DNA of 64,000 bases, taken from contig NZ_LR134289.1 of assembly GCF_900636535.1 (NCBI RefSeq), positions 4,861,501 to 4,925,500 of the forward strand. Reading direction: 5' to 3'. Below, piece after piece: positions 1 to 8,001 of the stretch; positions within the stretch are counted from its first letter, which is position 1, and each line of letters begins with the position of its first letter. The notes under the pieces were generated by a model. It searched no databases. It was not told where the DNA came from and was given only the letters and a program-made list of their open reading frames with translations. This stretch comes from Chryseobacterium gleum. GTDB taxonomy: Bacteria; Bacteroidota; Bacteroidia; Flavobacteriales; Weeksellaceae. The position numbers were made by a program, and so were the translations under genes.

Positions 1-1
1 A

Positions 2-703
2 AAAGATGTACTGGAAAAAGAAGCGATGTTGCGGAATCCCGCAACGGCCTATCTGGTCTCGGACGAGGAATTCGACAAAAAGCTTGATGATCTGGGTTGG
101 TCTTTTGAAGACATTGCAACGATGATGAATATGTACAGGGATCAGGCGGTTTATAATATAAAGCAGGAAATCAAGCAGCAGTTGCGCGAATTACTGGAAC
201 TTTTATTTCAGGCGGCGGCACTGGTTGTGGATACGATCCGTACATTTTTTTTAATTGTTCTTTCGATACTCGGACCCATTGCTTTTGCTATTTCTGTGTG
301 GGATGGTTTTCAGAGTACGCTCAACCAATGGCTTACACGGTACATAAGTGTATATCTGTGGCTTCCAGTTGCTGATCTTTTCAGCGCAATGCTGGCGAAA
401 ATAAATGCCATGAGCGTCCAGCGGGATATAGAGCTCTTAAGTGATCCCTCATTTGTGCCCGATCCTGAAAATAGCGTTTATCTGATTTTTATGATCATAG
501 GAATTGTTGGATACTTTACCATTCCAACTGTTACCAGTTGGATCATTCAGGCTGGAGGTGCAGGAAACTTTACCCGTAATGTCAGTCAGGCTGCGATGCG
601 TACAGGAAATGTTGGCGCTGCCGCTGCCGGAGCTGCAGTGGGGAATATCGGGGGTGAACTGTTGGATAATAAAAGCAATGGACAGGGACAAAAAAGCAAT
701 TGA
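2..703 (+). CDS. traJ: Conjugative transposon protein TraJ, 5' end outside window
   Basis: C-terminal part (about 233 residues) of an inner-membrane component of the Bacteroidetes conjugative transfer (VirB6-like) channel. The frame is open to the first base of the window, so the true start lies upstream; the first internal ATG is at 26. Three or four hydrophobic segments are visible (around AALVVDTIRTFFLIVL, VYLWLPVADLFSAML and LIFMIIGIVGYFTIP), followed by an Ala/Gly-rich tail, as expected for TraJ C-termini. It is the first gene of a colinear traJ-K-L-M-N-O-Q run. Its TGA stop is only 2 bases upstream of the next ATG, suggesting translational coupling. Identity rests on the C-terminal half and on gene order. 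Confidence 0.88.
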   Translation, partial: KDVLEKEAMLRNPATAYLVSDEEFDKKLDDLGWSFEDIATMMNMYRDQAVYNIKQEIKQQLRELLELLFQAAALVVDTIRTFFLIVLSILGPIAFAISVWDGFQSTLNQWLTRYISVYLWLPVADLFSAMLAKINAMSVQRDIELLSDPSFVPDPENSVYLIFMIIGIVGYFTIPTVTSWIIQAGGAGNFTRNVSQAAMRTGNVGAAAAGAAVGNIGGELLDNKSNGQGQKSN

Positions 704-705
704 TT

Positions 706-1329
706 ATGGAATTCAAAACATTAAGAAATATTGAAAACAGTTTCAAGCAGATCAGGCTATACGCAATTGTCTTTGCAATATTGTGTTTAGCGGTAGCAGC
801 TTTTGCAGTCTGGAAATCATATTCCTTTGCATCGGTACAACGGGAGAAAATTTATGTTCTTGATCAGGGAAAATCGCTGATGCTGGCACTCTCACAGGAT
901 GCAAGCATAAACCGCCCCGTTGAGGCACGTGAGCATGTCAGGAGGTTCCACGAGCTTTTTTTTACGCTGGCACCAGATAAAGCTGCGATTGAAAGCAATA
1001 TGAAACGGGCGTTCGACCTGGCGGATAAAAGTGCTTTTGATTATTATCGTGACCTTTCTGAAAAGGGGTATTATAACAGGATTATCTCCGGGAACATTCA
1101 GCAAAGAGTTGAAGTGGACAGTGTGGTCTGTGATTTTAATTCGTATCCATATTCTGTCACCACCTACGCCAAGCAGTTTATCATCCGGTCCAGTAATCTT
1201 ACTCGAAGGAGCCTTGTCACATCATGCAATCTGCTCAATAGCGTCCGGTCAGACAGCAATCCACAGGGCTTCCAGATTTTAAAATTTTCAGTCCTTTCCA
1301 ATAAGGATGAGGAAGTGATAGAGCGGTAG
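706..1329 (+). CDS. traK: Conjugative transposon protein TraK (VirB8-like)
   Basis: A 207-residue protein beginning MEFKTLRNIENSF, the typical N-terminus of Bacteroides-type TraK. One transmembrane helix lies at about residues 17-38 and a periplasmic alpha/beta domain follows, which is VirB8-like topology. A TTG at 700 is in frame but overlaps the traJ stop; the ATG at 706 is preferred because it matches the family N-terminus. It sits between traJ and traL. Its expected role is assembly of the mating channel in the inner membrane; this is family knowledge rather than something read from catalytic residues. Confidence 0.92.
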   Translation: MEFKTLRNIENSFKQIRLYAIVFAILCLAVAAFAVWKSYSFASVQREKIYVLDQGKSLMLALSQDASINRPVEAREHVRRFHELFFTLAPDKAAIESNMKRAFDLADKSAFDYYRDLSEKGYYNRIISGNIQQRVEVDSVVCDFNSYPYSVTTYAKQFIIRSSNLTRRSLVTSCNLLNSVRSDSNPQGFQILKFSVLSNKDEEVIER

Positions 1330-1384
1330 AGAAAATTAGTTCTCTTCTTAAAAGGGGGAGGCGTTATGGTTCAAAATTTAGAAA

Positions 1385-1666
1385 ATGAAAAATATTAGAA
1401 CAACAATTGATAATGAGCTTGAGAAGCTCGATCTGAGATGGCGGAATTTACCCGTCCGTAAGCAGATCAGATATGTACTTTATCTATTCGCCTTCTACCT
1501 ACTTATGGGCGTAGGCGTACTGGTCAAGGTATTTTATGATCTGGGAAAAGGGGATAAAATCGATATAAGCCATATCGAGGTGCCCGCAGTAATTCATAAT
1601 GAATCTTCTTTGAAAGATTCTGTTAGAAATCCTAAAACTATACACAATGGAAGAGAAAGAGAATAA
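1385..1666 (+). CDS. traL: Small TraL-like conjugation protein
   Basis: A 93-residue protein with a charged N-terminus, one transmembrane helix at about residues 28-48, and a short polar C-terminal tail. The position between traK and traM and the size match the TraL (sometimes DUF3989-like) slot of Bacteroidetes conjugative transposons. Its 3' end overlaps the start of traM by 20 bases, so the two are probably translationally coupled. The sequence itself is weakly diagnostic; the call leans on gene order. Confidence 0.75.
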   Translation: MKNIRTTIDNELEKLDLRWRNLPVRKQIRYVLYLFAFYLLMGVGVLVKVFYDLGKGDKIDISHIEVPAVIHNESSLKDSVRNPKTIHNGRERE

Positions 1667-2981
1667 GAGGATCAGTTTAATTGTGGATGAAGATTCTACA
1701 GAAAATCCGGAAAGTAGTTCCTCAAAAAATGATAAGCTTAAAAAGCCCATCATCTTTGGCCTGATGGCCATTGTTTTCATCGCCTGTCTTTACTTAATAT
1801 TTAAGCCTAAAAATAGTGGTGAGGAAAATAAAGACAAAGGTTTAAAAAATGCCGTACCCGAGGCAACGGATAAAGGACTGCAGGCCGATAAACAAAAGGC
1901 ATATGAAAAAGAGATGGTTGAGGAAAGGGAAGCGGCAAAGCGTAATTCCCTGATGTCTTTGTCAGATTATTGGAGTGGTGCAGACACATCGGTTAACGCT
2001 GAAACTCCAGTTTCGAAGGTTATTGCAGGAAGCTCAGGGGGATATGGGATGAGCGGTGCACAGAATAGTTCGTTGAGCAGTTATCAGAATGCGCAGCAAA
2101 CGCTTGGCTCGTTTTACAGGGATGATGACCGTGAGAAATTGGCACTTCGTAAACAGGTAGATGAACTCAAAGATAAGCTTTCAGAAAAAGATGTCCCGCA
2201 GGCACCTACCTATAAGGATCAGCTCGCATTAATGGAAAAATCATACGAAATGGCTTCGCGCTATCTTCCGTCAGCAAATGGTGGACCCGCAAGCCGTACG
2301 GTGAATGTTGGACAGAATATGGATTCAACTGCAGTTAAAACAACTGCTTTACCAGGCAAAAAAGGGAAAACCGAAAGTTTGAAGGTGCTGAAAAAGAGTG
2401 TCGTCTCAGCCCTCTATCGGGAAGAGGACGCATCGGAGATTTTAAATGGGATCGGAGATCGTAACATGGGTTTTATAACGCCAGGACAAGTTGTTCAAAG
2501 CGATGTTGTCAGGAACAGCATACGTGCAATGGTAATGGAAACAAAAACATTATCAGGCGACGGGTCTCTAAAGTTGAGGTTATCCGAAAATGCAACTATT
2601 GGCGGTCATTATGTTCCCAAAGGAACCGAACTGGTTGCCGATACCAAATTTCAGGGAAACAGGTTACAGCTAAAGATCAGCGCAGTTGAAGTATCCGGAA
2701 ATATAGTTCCGGTTGAGATTCTAGTCTATGGCACGGACGGTCAGCTTGGGCTCCTTGTCCCACGAACAGATGAGATCAATGCCGCAGGAGAAATAGCGGC
2801 TAACATGAGCCAAAGTTCAGGAATGAATATTTCGATGTCACGTTCTGCGGGCCAGCAGGTTGCCAGTGATCTGAGCCGGGGCCTGATACAGGGAGTTTCC
2901 GGCTTTTTTTCTAAGAAGCTGAGAGCTGTTAAGGTAACAGTGAGATCAGGGCATCCGGTACTCCTGTTGACAAAAAAGTAA
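1647..2981 (+). CDS. traM: Conjugative transposon protein TraM (VirB10-like)
   Basis: A 444-residue protein with a short acidic cytoplasmic N-terminus, one transmembrane helix at about residues 34-53, and a long Lys/Glu/Ser-rich periplasmic linker. The C-terminal beta-rich domain (about residues 270-440) has the pattern ...ATIGGHYVPKGTELVADT..., typical of TraM/VirB10 proteins that bridge the inner membrane and the outer-membrane core. It starts inside the end of traL and is followed 24 bases later by traN. The length is close to the family norm. Confidence 0.93.
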   Translation: MEEKENKRISLIVDEDSTENPESSSSKNDKLKKPIIFGLMAIVFIACLYLIFKPKNSGEENKDKGLKNAVPEATDKGLQADKQKAYEKEMVEEREAAKRNSLMSLSDYWSGADTSVNAETPVSKVIAGSSGGYGMSGAQNSSLSSYQNAQQTLGSFYRDDDREKLALRKQVDELKDKLSEKDVPQAPTYKDQLALMEKSYEMASRYLPSANGGPASRTVNVGQNMDSTAVKTTALPGKKGKTESLKVLKKSVVSALYREEDASEILNGIGDRNMGFITPGQVVQSDVVRNSIRAMVMETKTLSGDGSLKLRLSENATIGGHYVPKGTELVADTKFQGNRLQLKISAVEVSGNIVPVEILVYGTDGQLGLLVPRTDEINAAGEIAANMSQSSGMNISMSRSAGQQVASDLSRGLIQGVSGFFSKKLRAVKVTVRSGHPVLLLTKK

Positions 2982-3005
2982 TATAACAACAATAATAATC
3001 AATCT

Positions 3006-3890
3006 ATGATGTCAATCAAAAATACACTTATGATCCTGCTTTTTGTAGGACTGTTCATCAAGACCTTTGGACAACAGTCTCTTGAAGCGGGAAGGGTCGA
3101 ACCTTATAGGCTGGAAGTTACCTATAATAAAACCTGCCACCTGATTTTTCCGGTAGCGATCAGGTACACAGACCTGGGATCGAATTATCTGATTGCGGAA
3201 AAAGCTGAGGATGCGCAGAACGTCCTGCGTATAAAGGCCGCGATTAAGGACTTTGCAGAGGAAACCAATTTCAGCGTGATCACAGAGGATGGGCAATTTT
3301 ATAGCTTTAATGTTATTTATAATGCTGATCCTTATACGTTGAGTTATGATCTAAAGAAAATGAAAACTGATGTTGAGCGTGAGGAAGGAAGAAACGTTCA
3401 GTTTGAAGAGCTCGGTTTTAATCCACCATCTTTAACAGAAATTGTACTGAAAACCATCTATCAGCAAAATAAAAGATATGTACGGCATATCGCTGCCAGA
3501 TCCTATGGCATTCAGTCAATTCTTAAGGGAATCTATGTCCACAATGGAAAGTTTTATTTTCATCTTGAAGTGAAGAACAGATCCAATGTACCTTTTGTCG
3601 TTGACTTCTGTACCTACAAAATTGTGGATAAACAGATTGCGAAAAGAACAGTATCTCAGGAAAAGCAATTGGTTCCGGTAAGGCAATATCCCGGTCTTGA
3701 AGTAATCTCGGATAATTCAATCGCTGGCAACGTCATACTTCTGGATCAGTTCACAATCACCGATGAACAGGTGCTAAGAATTGAAATTTTTGAAAGGAAT
3801 GGCGCAAGGAATCAGGTTCTGGAAATTGAAAATTCGGATCTGGTTGCCGCGAAGCCCGTATCTGAAATGAAGATTAAAGTCACTCAATAA
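3006..3890 (+). CDS. traN: Conjugative transposon protein TraN (VirB9-like)
   Basis: A 294-residue secreted protein with an N-terminal signal peptide (MMSIKNTLMILLFVGLFI, cleavage near GQQS). The mature region is the beta-rich TraN domain (YNKTCHLIFP... near the start). Two ATG codons in a row (3006, 3009) are possible starts. It is expected to form the outer-membrane-associated ring with TraM and TraO. It lies in the tra operon with 11 bases to traO. Confidence 0.93.
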   Translation: MMSIKNTLMILLFVGLFIKTFGQQSLEAGRVEPYRLEVTYNKTCHLIFPVAIRYTDLGSNYLIAEKAEDAQNVLRIKAAIKDFAEETNFSVITEDGQFYSFNVIYNADPYTLSYDLKKMKTDVEREEGRNVQFEELGFNPPSLTEIVLKTIYQQNKRYVRHIAARSYGIQSILKGIYVHNGKFYFHLEVKNRSNVPFVVDFCTYKIVDKQIAKRTVSQEKQLVPVRQYPGLEVISDNSIAGNVILLDQFTITDEQVLRIEIFERNGARNQVLEIENSDLVAAKPVSEMKIKVTQ

Positions 3891-3901
3891 AGCAGCGAAT
3901 T

Positions 3902-4459
3902 ATGAAAAAATATATCATCTTTTTGGTACTGGCGATTTTGAGCATCAAATTACATGCACAGAGAATGGTCTATAAACAGAAATCTTTGGAAATTAATACG
4001 GGACTTCTAAATACAGAAAGGGTAGGCAAAAATTTCTATCTAAATCTGACACTGAACAGTTTTGCGAAACATGGCAACTATTGGATCTGGGGAGTGGAAT
4101 ATCAAAGAAAGACCGTAGGCTACAAAAATTGGGAAATTCCTTTAGAAGACTTCATCGGAGAGGTTGGTTATAGTGTTAAGCTTCTCTCGGATTCAAGAAA
4201 ATTTATTACGCTGAATGGAGGTGTAACTGGAGTTCTGGGCTATGAATCTGTCAATAGGGGAGACAGTCTCCTTTTGGATGGGGGGCTTCTAAAAAGTAAT
4301 AATGGATTTGTTTTTGGGAGCAGCGGGAGATTGTCGCTCGAGACATACCTTTCAGACCGGATTGTTTTTATGCTGCAAGGTCGCATAAGGGTGCTTTGGG
4401 GAACAGATCTTGAGCGGTTCAGACCTTCAACGGGTGTCGGTTTACGTTTTAACTTTTGA
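3902..4459 (+). CDS. traO: Conjugal transfer protein TraO
   Basis: A 185-residue protein with a clear signal peptide (MKKYIIFLVLAILSIKLHAQ). The remainder has alternating amphipathic strands ending in GVGLRFNF, which reads like an outer-membrane beta-barrel terminus. Size, signal and position directly after traN fit TraO of Bacteroidetes conjugative transposons. The downstream lipoprotein gene starts 15 bases after its stop. Confidence 0.88.
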   Translation: MKKYIIFLVLAILSIKLHAQRMVYKQKSLEINTGLLNTERVGKNFYLNLTLNSFAKHGNYWIWGVEYQRKTVGYKNWEIPLEDFIGEVGYSVKLLSDSRKFITLNGGVTGVLGYESVNRGDSLLLDGGLLKSNNGFVFGSSGRLSLETYLSDRIVFMLQGRIRVLWGTDLERFRPSTGVGLRFNF

Positions 4460-4474
4460 AAATCAGAGAATAAA

Positions 4475-4951
4475 ATGAAAAATTTAATTAATAAGTGGAA
4501 AATGTCGATAGGAACGCTTTTTCTAGGCTTTATTGCTATGCTGGGAATTACGTTACTTTCCGGATGTGATAAAGAGGTTTTGGATGTACAGGAAGTTTTC
4601 CCTTTTGAGGTGAAGGTGATGCCAGTACCAAAGGAAATCGGAATAGGTGAAACTGTTGAGATCAGATTTTCTATCATTTCAAACGGAAATTATACAGGTA
4701 ATACCTACCGGATACGTTATTTTCAGAACGATGGACAGGGCATTTTAAATTATTCAGGTTATAAACCTTATTTACCGAACGATCTTTATCCCTTGGCCGA
4801 GAAAGAATTTCGCTTGTATTATACCTCCCAATCTTTAGTTTCACAACAATTTGATGTGTGGATAGTAGACAGTTTTGGTAATGAAAAGCAAATTTCTTTT
4901 CAATTTAACAACAAAAAATTGGGTCCGATCATTATCGGTCCGGTTAGATAA
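4475..4951 (+). CDS. traQ: DUF3872 lipoprotein (TraQ position)
   Basis: A 158-residue predicted lipoprotein. The N-terminal hydrophobic segment ends in a lipobox (LLSGC, Cys at about residue 31), and an Ig-like beta sandwich with the DUF3872 look follows (PFEVKVMPVPKEIGIGETVEIRF...). In Bacteroidetes conjugative transposons this domain is annotated as TraQ and follows traO or traP. It is the last gene of the operon here and is followed by a factor-independent terminator. No traP primase gene is seen between traO and this gene. Confidence 0.85.
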   Translation: MKNLINKWKMSIGTLFLGFIAMLGITLLSGCDKEVLDVQEVFPFEVKVMPVPKEIGIGETVEIRFSIISNGNYTGNTYRIRYFQNDGQGILNYSGYKPYLPNDLYPLAEKEFRLYYTSQSLVSQQFDVWIVDSFGNEKQISFQFNNKKLGPIIIGPVR

Positions 4952-5025
4952 TATTATATTTATAAAAGTATTACAGTAAAAATAGGGCGAAGGCCTTACA
5001 CTACCAGAGTGAGAGCATGCTCGTT

Positions 5026-5052
5026 AGGACAGCCAATGGCTGTCCTTTTTTG
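5026..5052 (+). terminator. Rho-independent terminator of the tra operon
   Basis: Perfect stem AGGACAGC / GCTGTCCT with a short loop, followed by a run of six T. It lies 75 bases after the DUF3872 stop. The segment just before it (4985-5025) is GC-richer than its surroundings and could be part of a folded 3' RNA end. Confidence 0.85.
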
Positions 5053-5112
5053 TTACAATTAATTAGTAAATGTATGCGCGAGAAAGTAAGATGATTTTTT
5101 TACATGGAAATA

Positions 5113-5133
5113 TTTCTTTATTAGGGTAAAAAT
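5113..5133 (+). repeat. Left copy of an inverted repeat flanking the AraC-type gene
   Basis: A block of about 20 bases with the core TTAGGGTAAAA. A near-identical copy in inverted orientation lies at 6086-6105 (about 17 of 20 positions match). The two flank the regulator gene at 5236-5994, so they could be regulatory sites reading outwards or the ends of a small inserted cassette. Confidence 0.6.
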
Positions 5134-5235
5134 GTTAGATTTATATAAACTATAGACCATAAATTACACTATACGGAAACTTATTTTTGCTATCCCTGAG
5201 ATCGGTCTAATTTTGATGTCAACTTATAGATTGTG

Positions 5236-5994
5236 ATGAATTTTTATATTGTTTCATTATTGGACGCTATGGCGGAGCAAAACTTATCTATATTTTGCGA
5301 TCTTAATTTCGTAAAATCTGCTGGATTTTTCTCAGACCTACATGAAATTTCCAATCGTTTCAAAGTGGTTACAGATTTTTATTTCTCCTTTTTAAAAAAA
5401 CTAAATTTTATATCGAACGAAGCTTCTATTGCAAATCATTTGGGTTATTATAATTTTACAGAGCCTAATATATATGAGCGGCCAGTAAACGAAATCTTGC
5501 GCGCCCTTAGTCATAAAAAACTGCTGTTTAAAGATGTAATACCAGTTCAAACAAGATATACAGATAAGGATAATATGCATTTAGTTGTAGGTTTATACCG
5601 GATAGAGAATATTAAGAAAAGCTTTTTGCACATAGTAGATTTATGCCTACCTAAAAGCGAAATAAAAAATATCCCATCTGAGGTAACCTATGTTAAGGAC
5701 TTACTTGATTCTTACATTTCTGATGAAAAGCAGACATTGAGAACATTTATAGAAAAAAAAGGATATAATTACAATCATTTCCAACGGGACTGCAAAGTAT
5801 GTTTTGGGGATTCCTTTTATAGCTTCTGGTTAAAAAAGAAGATGATAGAGGCTGTTCAGGATATTGTTTTCACGAAGATGAGCTTAAAGCAGGTTGCATT
5901 CAAAAATAGATTTCTTGACTATCAGAATATGTACAAGGCTTTCATTCGTCACGGAATTGGTTTGACAACAATTCCTCGATTAGCTAATTTATAA
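5236..5994 (+). CDS. AraC-family transcriptional regulator
   Basis: A 252-residue protein without a recognised N-terminal sensing domain. The last 65 residues look like the second helix-turn-helix of an AraC/XylS domain (KKKMIEAVQDIVF, then MSLKQVAFKNRFLDYQNMYK, then the AF and TIP residues near the end). A GTG at 5233 precedes the ATG at 5236; the ATG is preferred. It sits alone between the tra terminator and the MauE-propeller gene in the same direction. Between it and that gene are two direct repeats spaced 21 bases apart, the spacing of AraC half-sites. Its likely targets are itself and the downstream module; the ligand is unknown. Confidence 0.72.
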   Translation: MNFYIVSLLDAMAEQNLSIFCDLNFVKSAGFFSDLHEISNRFKVVTDFYFSFLKKLNFISNEASIANHLGYYNFTEPNIYERPVNEILRALSHKKLLFKDVIPVQTRYTDKDNMHLVVGLYRIENIKKSFLHIVDLCLPKSEIKNIPSEVTYVKDLLDSYISDEKQTLRTFIEKKGYNYNHFQRDCKVCFGDSFYSFWLKKKMIEAVQDIVFTKMSLKQVAFKNRFLDYQNMYKAFIRHGIGLTTIPRLANL

Positions 5995-6027
5995 TATTTT
6001 AAGTTACTATTGTACATACTTTTGTTG

Positions 6028-6060
6028 CATATTGGTATAAGTTTATTACATATTGGTATA
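6028..6060 (+). promoter_or_regulatory. Two 12-base direct repeats, candidate AraC-type operator
   Basis: The sequence CATATTGGTATA occurs at 6028-6039 and again at 6049-6060, exact copies with starts 21 bases apart, two helical turns. They lie in the 124-base gap between the AraC-family gene and the MauE-propeller gene. Tandem half-sites at 21-base spacing are the known architecture for AraC activators. That this regulator binds here is inferred. Confidence 0.6.
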
Positions 6061-6085
6061 TAATTGTTAATATTGTCAATATATA

Positions 6086-6105
6086 ATTTTACCCTAATAG
6101 CGAAA
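6086..6105 (-). repeat. Right copy of the inverted repeat flanking the AraC-type gene
   Basis: Inverted copy of the block at 5113-5133 (core TTTTACCCTAA on this strand), ending 13 bases before the start codon at 6119. Being so close to a start codon, it could act as a repressor site or lie in the 5' untranslated leader. Confidence 0.6.
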
Positions 6106-6118
6106 TTTGTCATAATCA

Positions 6119-7663
6119 ATGCCAATGATTATGATAGGCTTCGTAAAAAAATATTTTGTAAAAACGGTCAGCATTCTTTTGGCCTTACTTTTTGTATATG
6201 CTGCTGGAAGTAAGTTACTCGACTTTGAGAATTTTCAGGTGCAGCTTGCTCAATCCCCTTTATTAAGTGCGTATGCCGGTGTAGTCTCTTATAGCATCAT
6301 AACCATTGAATTCATTGTAGCGATTTTGCTCTGTTTGCAAAATACTCGTTTATTGGGACTGTATCTATCGCTCGGCTTAATGGCCGCTTTTACAATTTAC
6401 ATTTATATTATCCTTACTTATAGTGAATTTGTCCCCTGCAGCTGCGGGGGAATTCTAGAAAAAATGGGATGGACAGGGCATCTGATCTTTAATATTTGCG
6501 TTGTTATATTAACTGCTGTTGCAATTTTCCTATTGGAGAGAAACAGGGAAACAATGATTACCAGAATATTATCCTTTTCGGCAGGAACAGTAATTGTCAG
6601 TTGTCTTGTTGTCGTTATGATGTTTCTTTCCTCGGAAAATATTATTAAAAAGGAAAATAACTTTACACGTCGTTTTTTGCAGCATCCAATTTTTGAAGAT
6701 AAGGTTTATAATCTTGGCGTTAACTCCTATTATTTTGCGGGGATCACAAATGGTAAAATTTATCTTGGCAATTTGACGACACCATTATTTATCACTGAGA
6801 TCGATACCGGGTTTGCTGCTATGCGCCGTACAAAGATTACTTTGGATAATTTAGATCATACCTTTAGAAATGTGCAGCTTAAGGTCAAGTATCCTTATTA
6901 TTATTTGTTTGATGGAAATGTTCCGGTTATCTATAGAGGTAAACTGGGCGATTCAACAGCAAATACTATAAGCAATGGTGATGCATATTTCAATCAGCTA
7001 ATTGTACTAGATTCGATGAAGTTCGGAATTCGTACGCAAAAACGTTCTGACAATCATTATACTTTTGCCTCTCTTGACCTTAATGGAGATCCAAAGTTAT
7101 CTCTTAAGACTGAAATTTTAAAAAAGCAGATAGATGGTGTCTTTGATGTGGATGGGTCATTGAATTACGATCCTGTAAATGATAAAATTGTTTACACTTA
7201 CTTTTATCGGAACCAGTTCATTGTGATGGATGGCGATTTAAGCGTTAAAAATAGGTTTAACACTATTGATACAACAAGCCGAGCTAATATCTCAGTAATC
7301 AGACTTTCCGATGGACGCAACAAGATGAATGCTCCATCGGTGAGTGTAAACAAAAGTTTTGCGCTATACGGTGGCTTAATCTTTAACCGTTCTAATCTTA
7401 AAGGGAAGCATGAACCATCAAGTTCATGGAAGAATTCATCTATTATTGATGTTTACAGTACAGACGAGCAACATTATATCGGAAGTTTTTATATACGCAA
7501 TAGAGAAGGTAAATCTATGTCATCTATGATCTGTGACGGACATTATTTATATGTACTTATCGGTAACGAGCTACAGCGTTATAGGATTAGAGACGGAGCT
7601 TTTAAATTTAACATTCAACGAAACCAGTGGTTCAAGGAGGCACTGGCGGATAGGGATATATAG
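6119..7663 (+). CDS. MauE/DoxX-type membrane protein fused to a propeller-like domain
   Basis: A 514-residue two-part protein. Residues about 1-145 form a four-helix membrane domain with a PCSCGG motif (Cys107, Cys109), matching MauE/DoxX redox-associated proteins; MauE is needed for disulfide formation in methylamine dehydrogenase. A fifth hydrophobic helix at about 150-170 leads to an extracytoplasmic domain of about 335 residues. That domain has repeated beta-strand/aromatic patterns and resembles the six-bladed BF3164/TolB-like propellers of Bacteroidetes; this part is less certain. The next gene encodes a small four-Cys secreted peptide, a plausible substrate for disulfide formation or for binding by the propeller. 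A second MauE-peptide pair occurs at 43342-42538, without the propeller. Confidence 0.75.
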   Translation: MPMIMIGFVKKYFVKTVSILLALLFVYAAGSKLLDFENFQVQLAQSPLLSAYAGVVSYSIITIEFIVAILLCLQNTRLLGLYLSLGLMAAFTIYIYIILTYSEFVPCSCGGILEKMGWTGHLIFNICVVILTAVAIFLLERNRETMITRILSFSAGTVIVSCLVVVMMFLSSENIIKKENNFTRRFLQHPIFEDKVYNLGVNSYYFAGITNGKIYLGNLTTPLFITEIDTGFAAMRRTKITLDNLDHTFRNVQLKVKYPYYYLFDGNVPVIYRGKLGDSTANTISNGDAYFNQLIVLDSMKFGIRTQKRSDNHYTFASLDLNGDPKLSLKTEILKKQIDGVFDVDGSLNYDPVNDKIVYTYFYRNQFIVMDGDLSVKNRFNTIDTTSRANISVIRLSDGRNKMNAPSVSVNKSFALYGGLIFNRSNLKGKHEPSSSWKNSSIIDVYSTDEQHYIGSFYIRNREGKSMSSMICDGHYLYVLIGNELQRYRIRDGAFKFNIQRNQWFKEALADRDI

Positions 7664-7718
7664 GGAATTGCCGAAAACCCTGAATAGATTAGGCAGTAAC
7701 CAATTAAATTATGATAGC

Positions 7719-7970
7719 ATGAAAAAATTGTTATTACCTGGTCTTATTGTAGCAATGGGACTAGGGGGGGCTTATGCTAGCAGTACAATGAAGACCGCAA
7801 TGCCAACCTACCGTATCAACGGAAGCCATTGTGATGTCGTTCAACAGGAATGTAATGAGCAACCTGGTGAAGTTTGTACCTGGAATGAGGATTCGTCTTC
7901 TCAGCTGTACAAGTTTCGTAGTTCTGATGAAACTACCTGTTCTCAAGAACTCAGTAGAAGTATTCAGTAA
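7719..7970 (+). CDS. Small secreted four-cysteine peptide (DUF6520-like)
   Basis: An 83-residue precursor starting MKKLLLPGLIVAMGLGGAYAS, a signal peptide with predicted cleavage near Ala20. The mature part of about 63 residues has four Cys (HCDVVQQEC, EVC, TTC), resembling the short DUF6520 peptides of Bacteroidetes. The ATG at 7719 is chosen over upstream in-frame codons because it begins the signal peptide and lies 55 bases after the MauE-propeller stop. The signal-peptide codons contain a run of seven G (7764-7770), rare in this AT-rich DNA. A bidirectional terminator follows. The function is not established; a disulfide-bonded signal or ligand is a reasonable inference. Confidence 0.72.
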   Translation: MKKLLLPGLIVAMGLGGAYASSTMKTAMPTYRINGSHCDVVQQECNEQPGEVCTWNEDSSSQLYKFRSSDETTCSQELSRSIQ

Positions 7971-7975
7971 AAAAG

Positions 7976-8001
7976 AAGGATGCCTATAGGGCATCCTTTT
8001 T
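7976..8001. terminator. Bidirectional terminator between convergent genes
   Basis: Stem AAGGATGCC / GGCATCCTT with a 5-base loop, flanked by A-rich DNA on the left and five T on the right. It therefore works in both directions, ending the peptide gene from the left and the SusC-SusD-peptidase operon from the right. It overlaps the peptidase stop codon. Confidence 0.85.
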
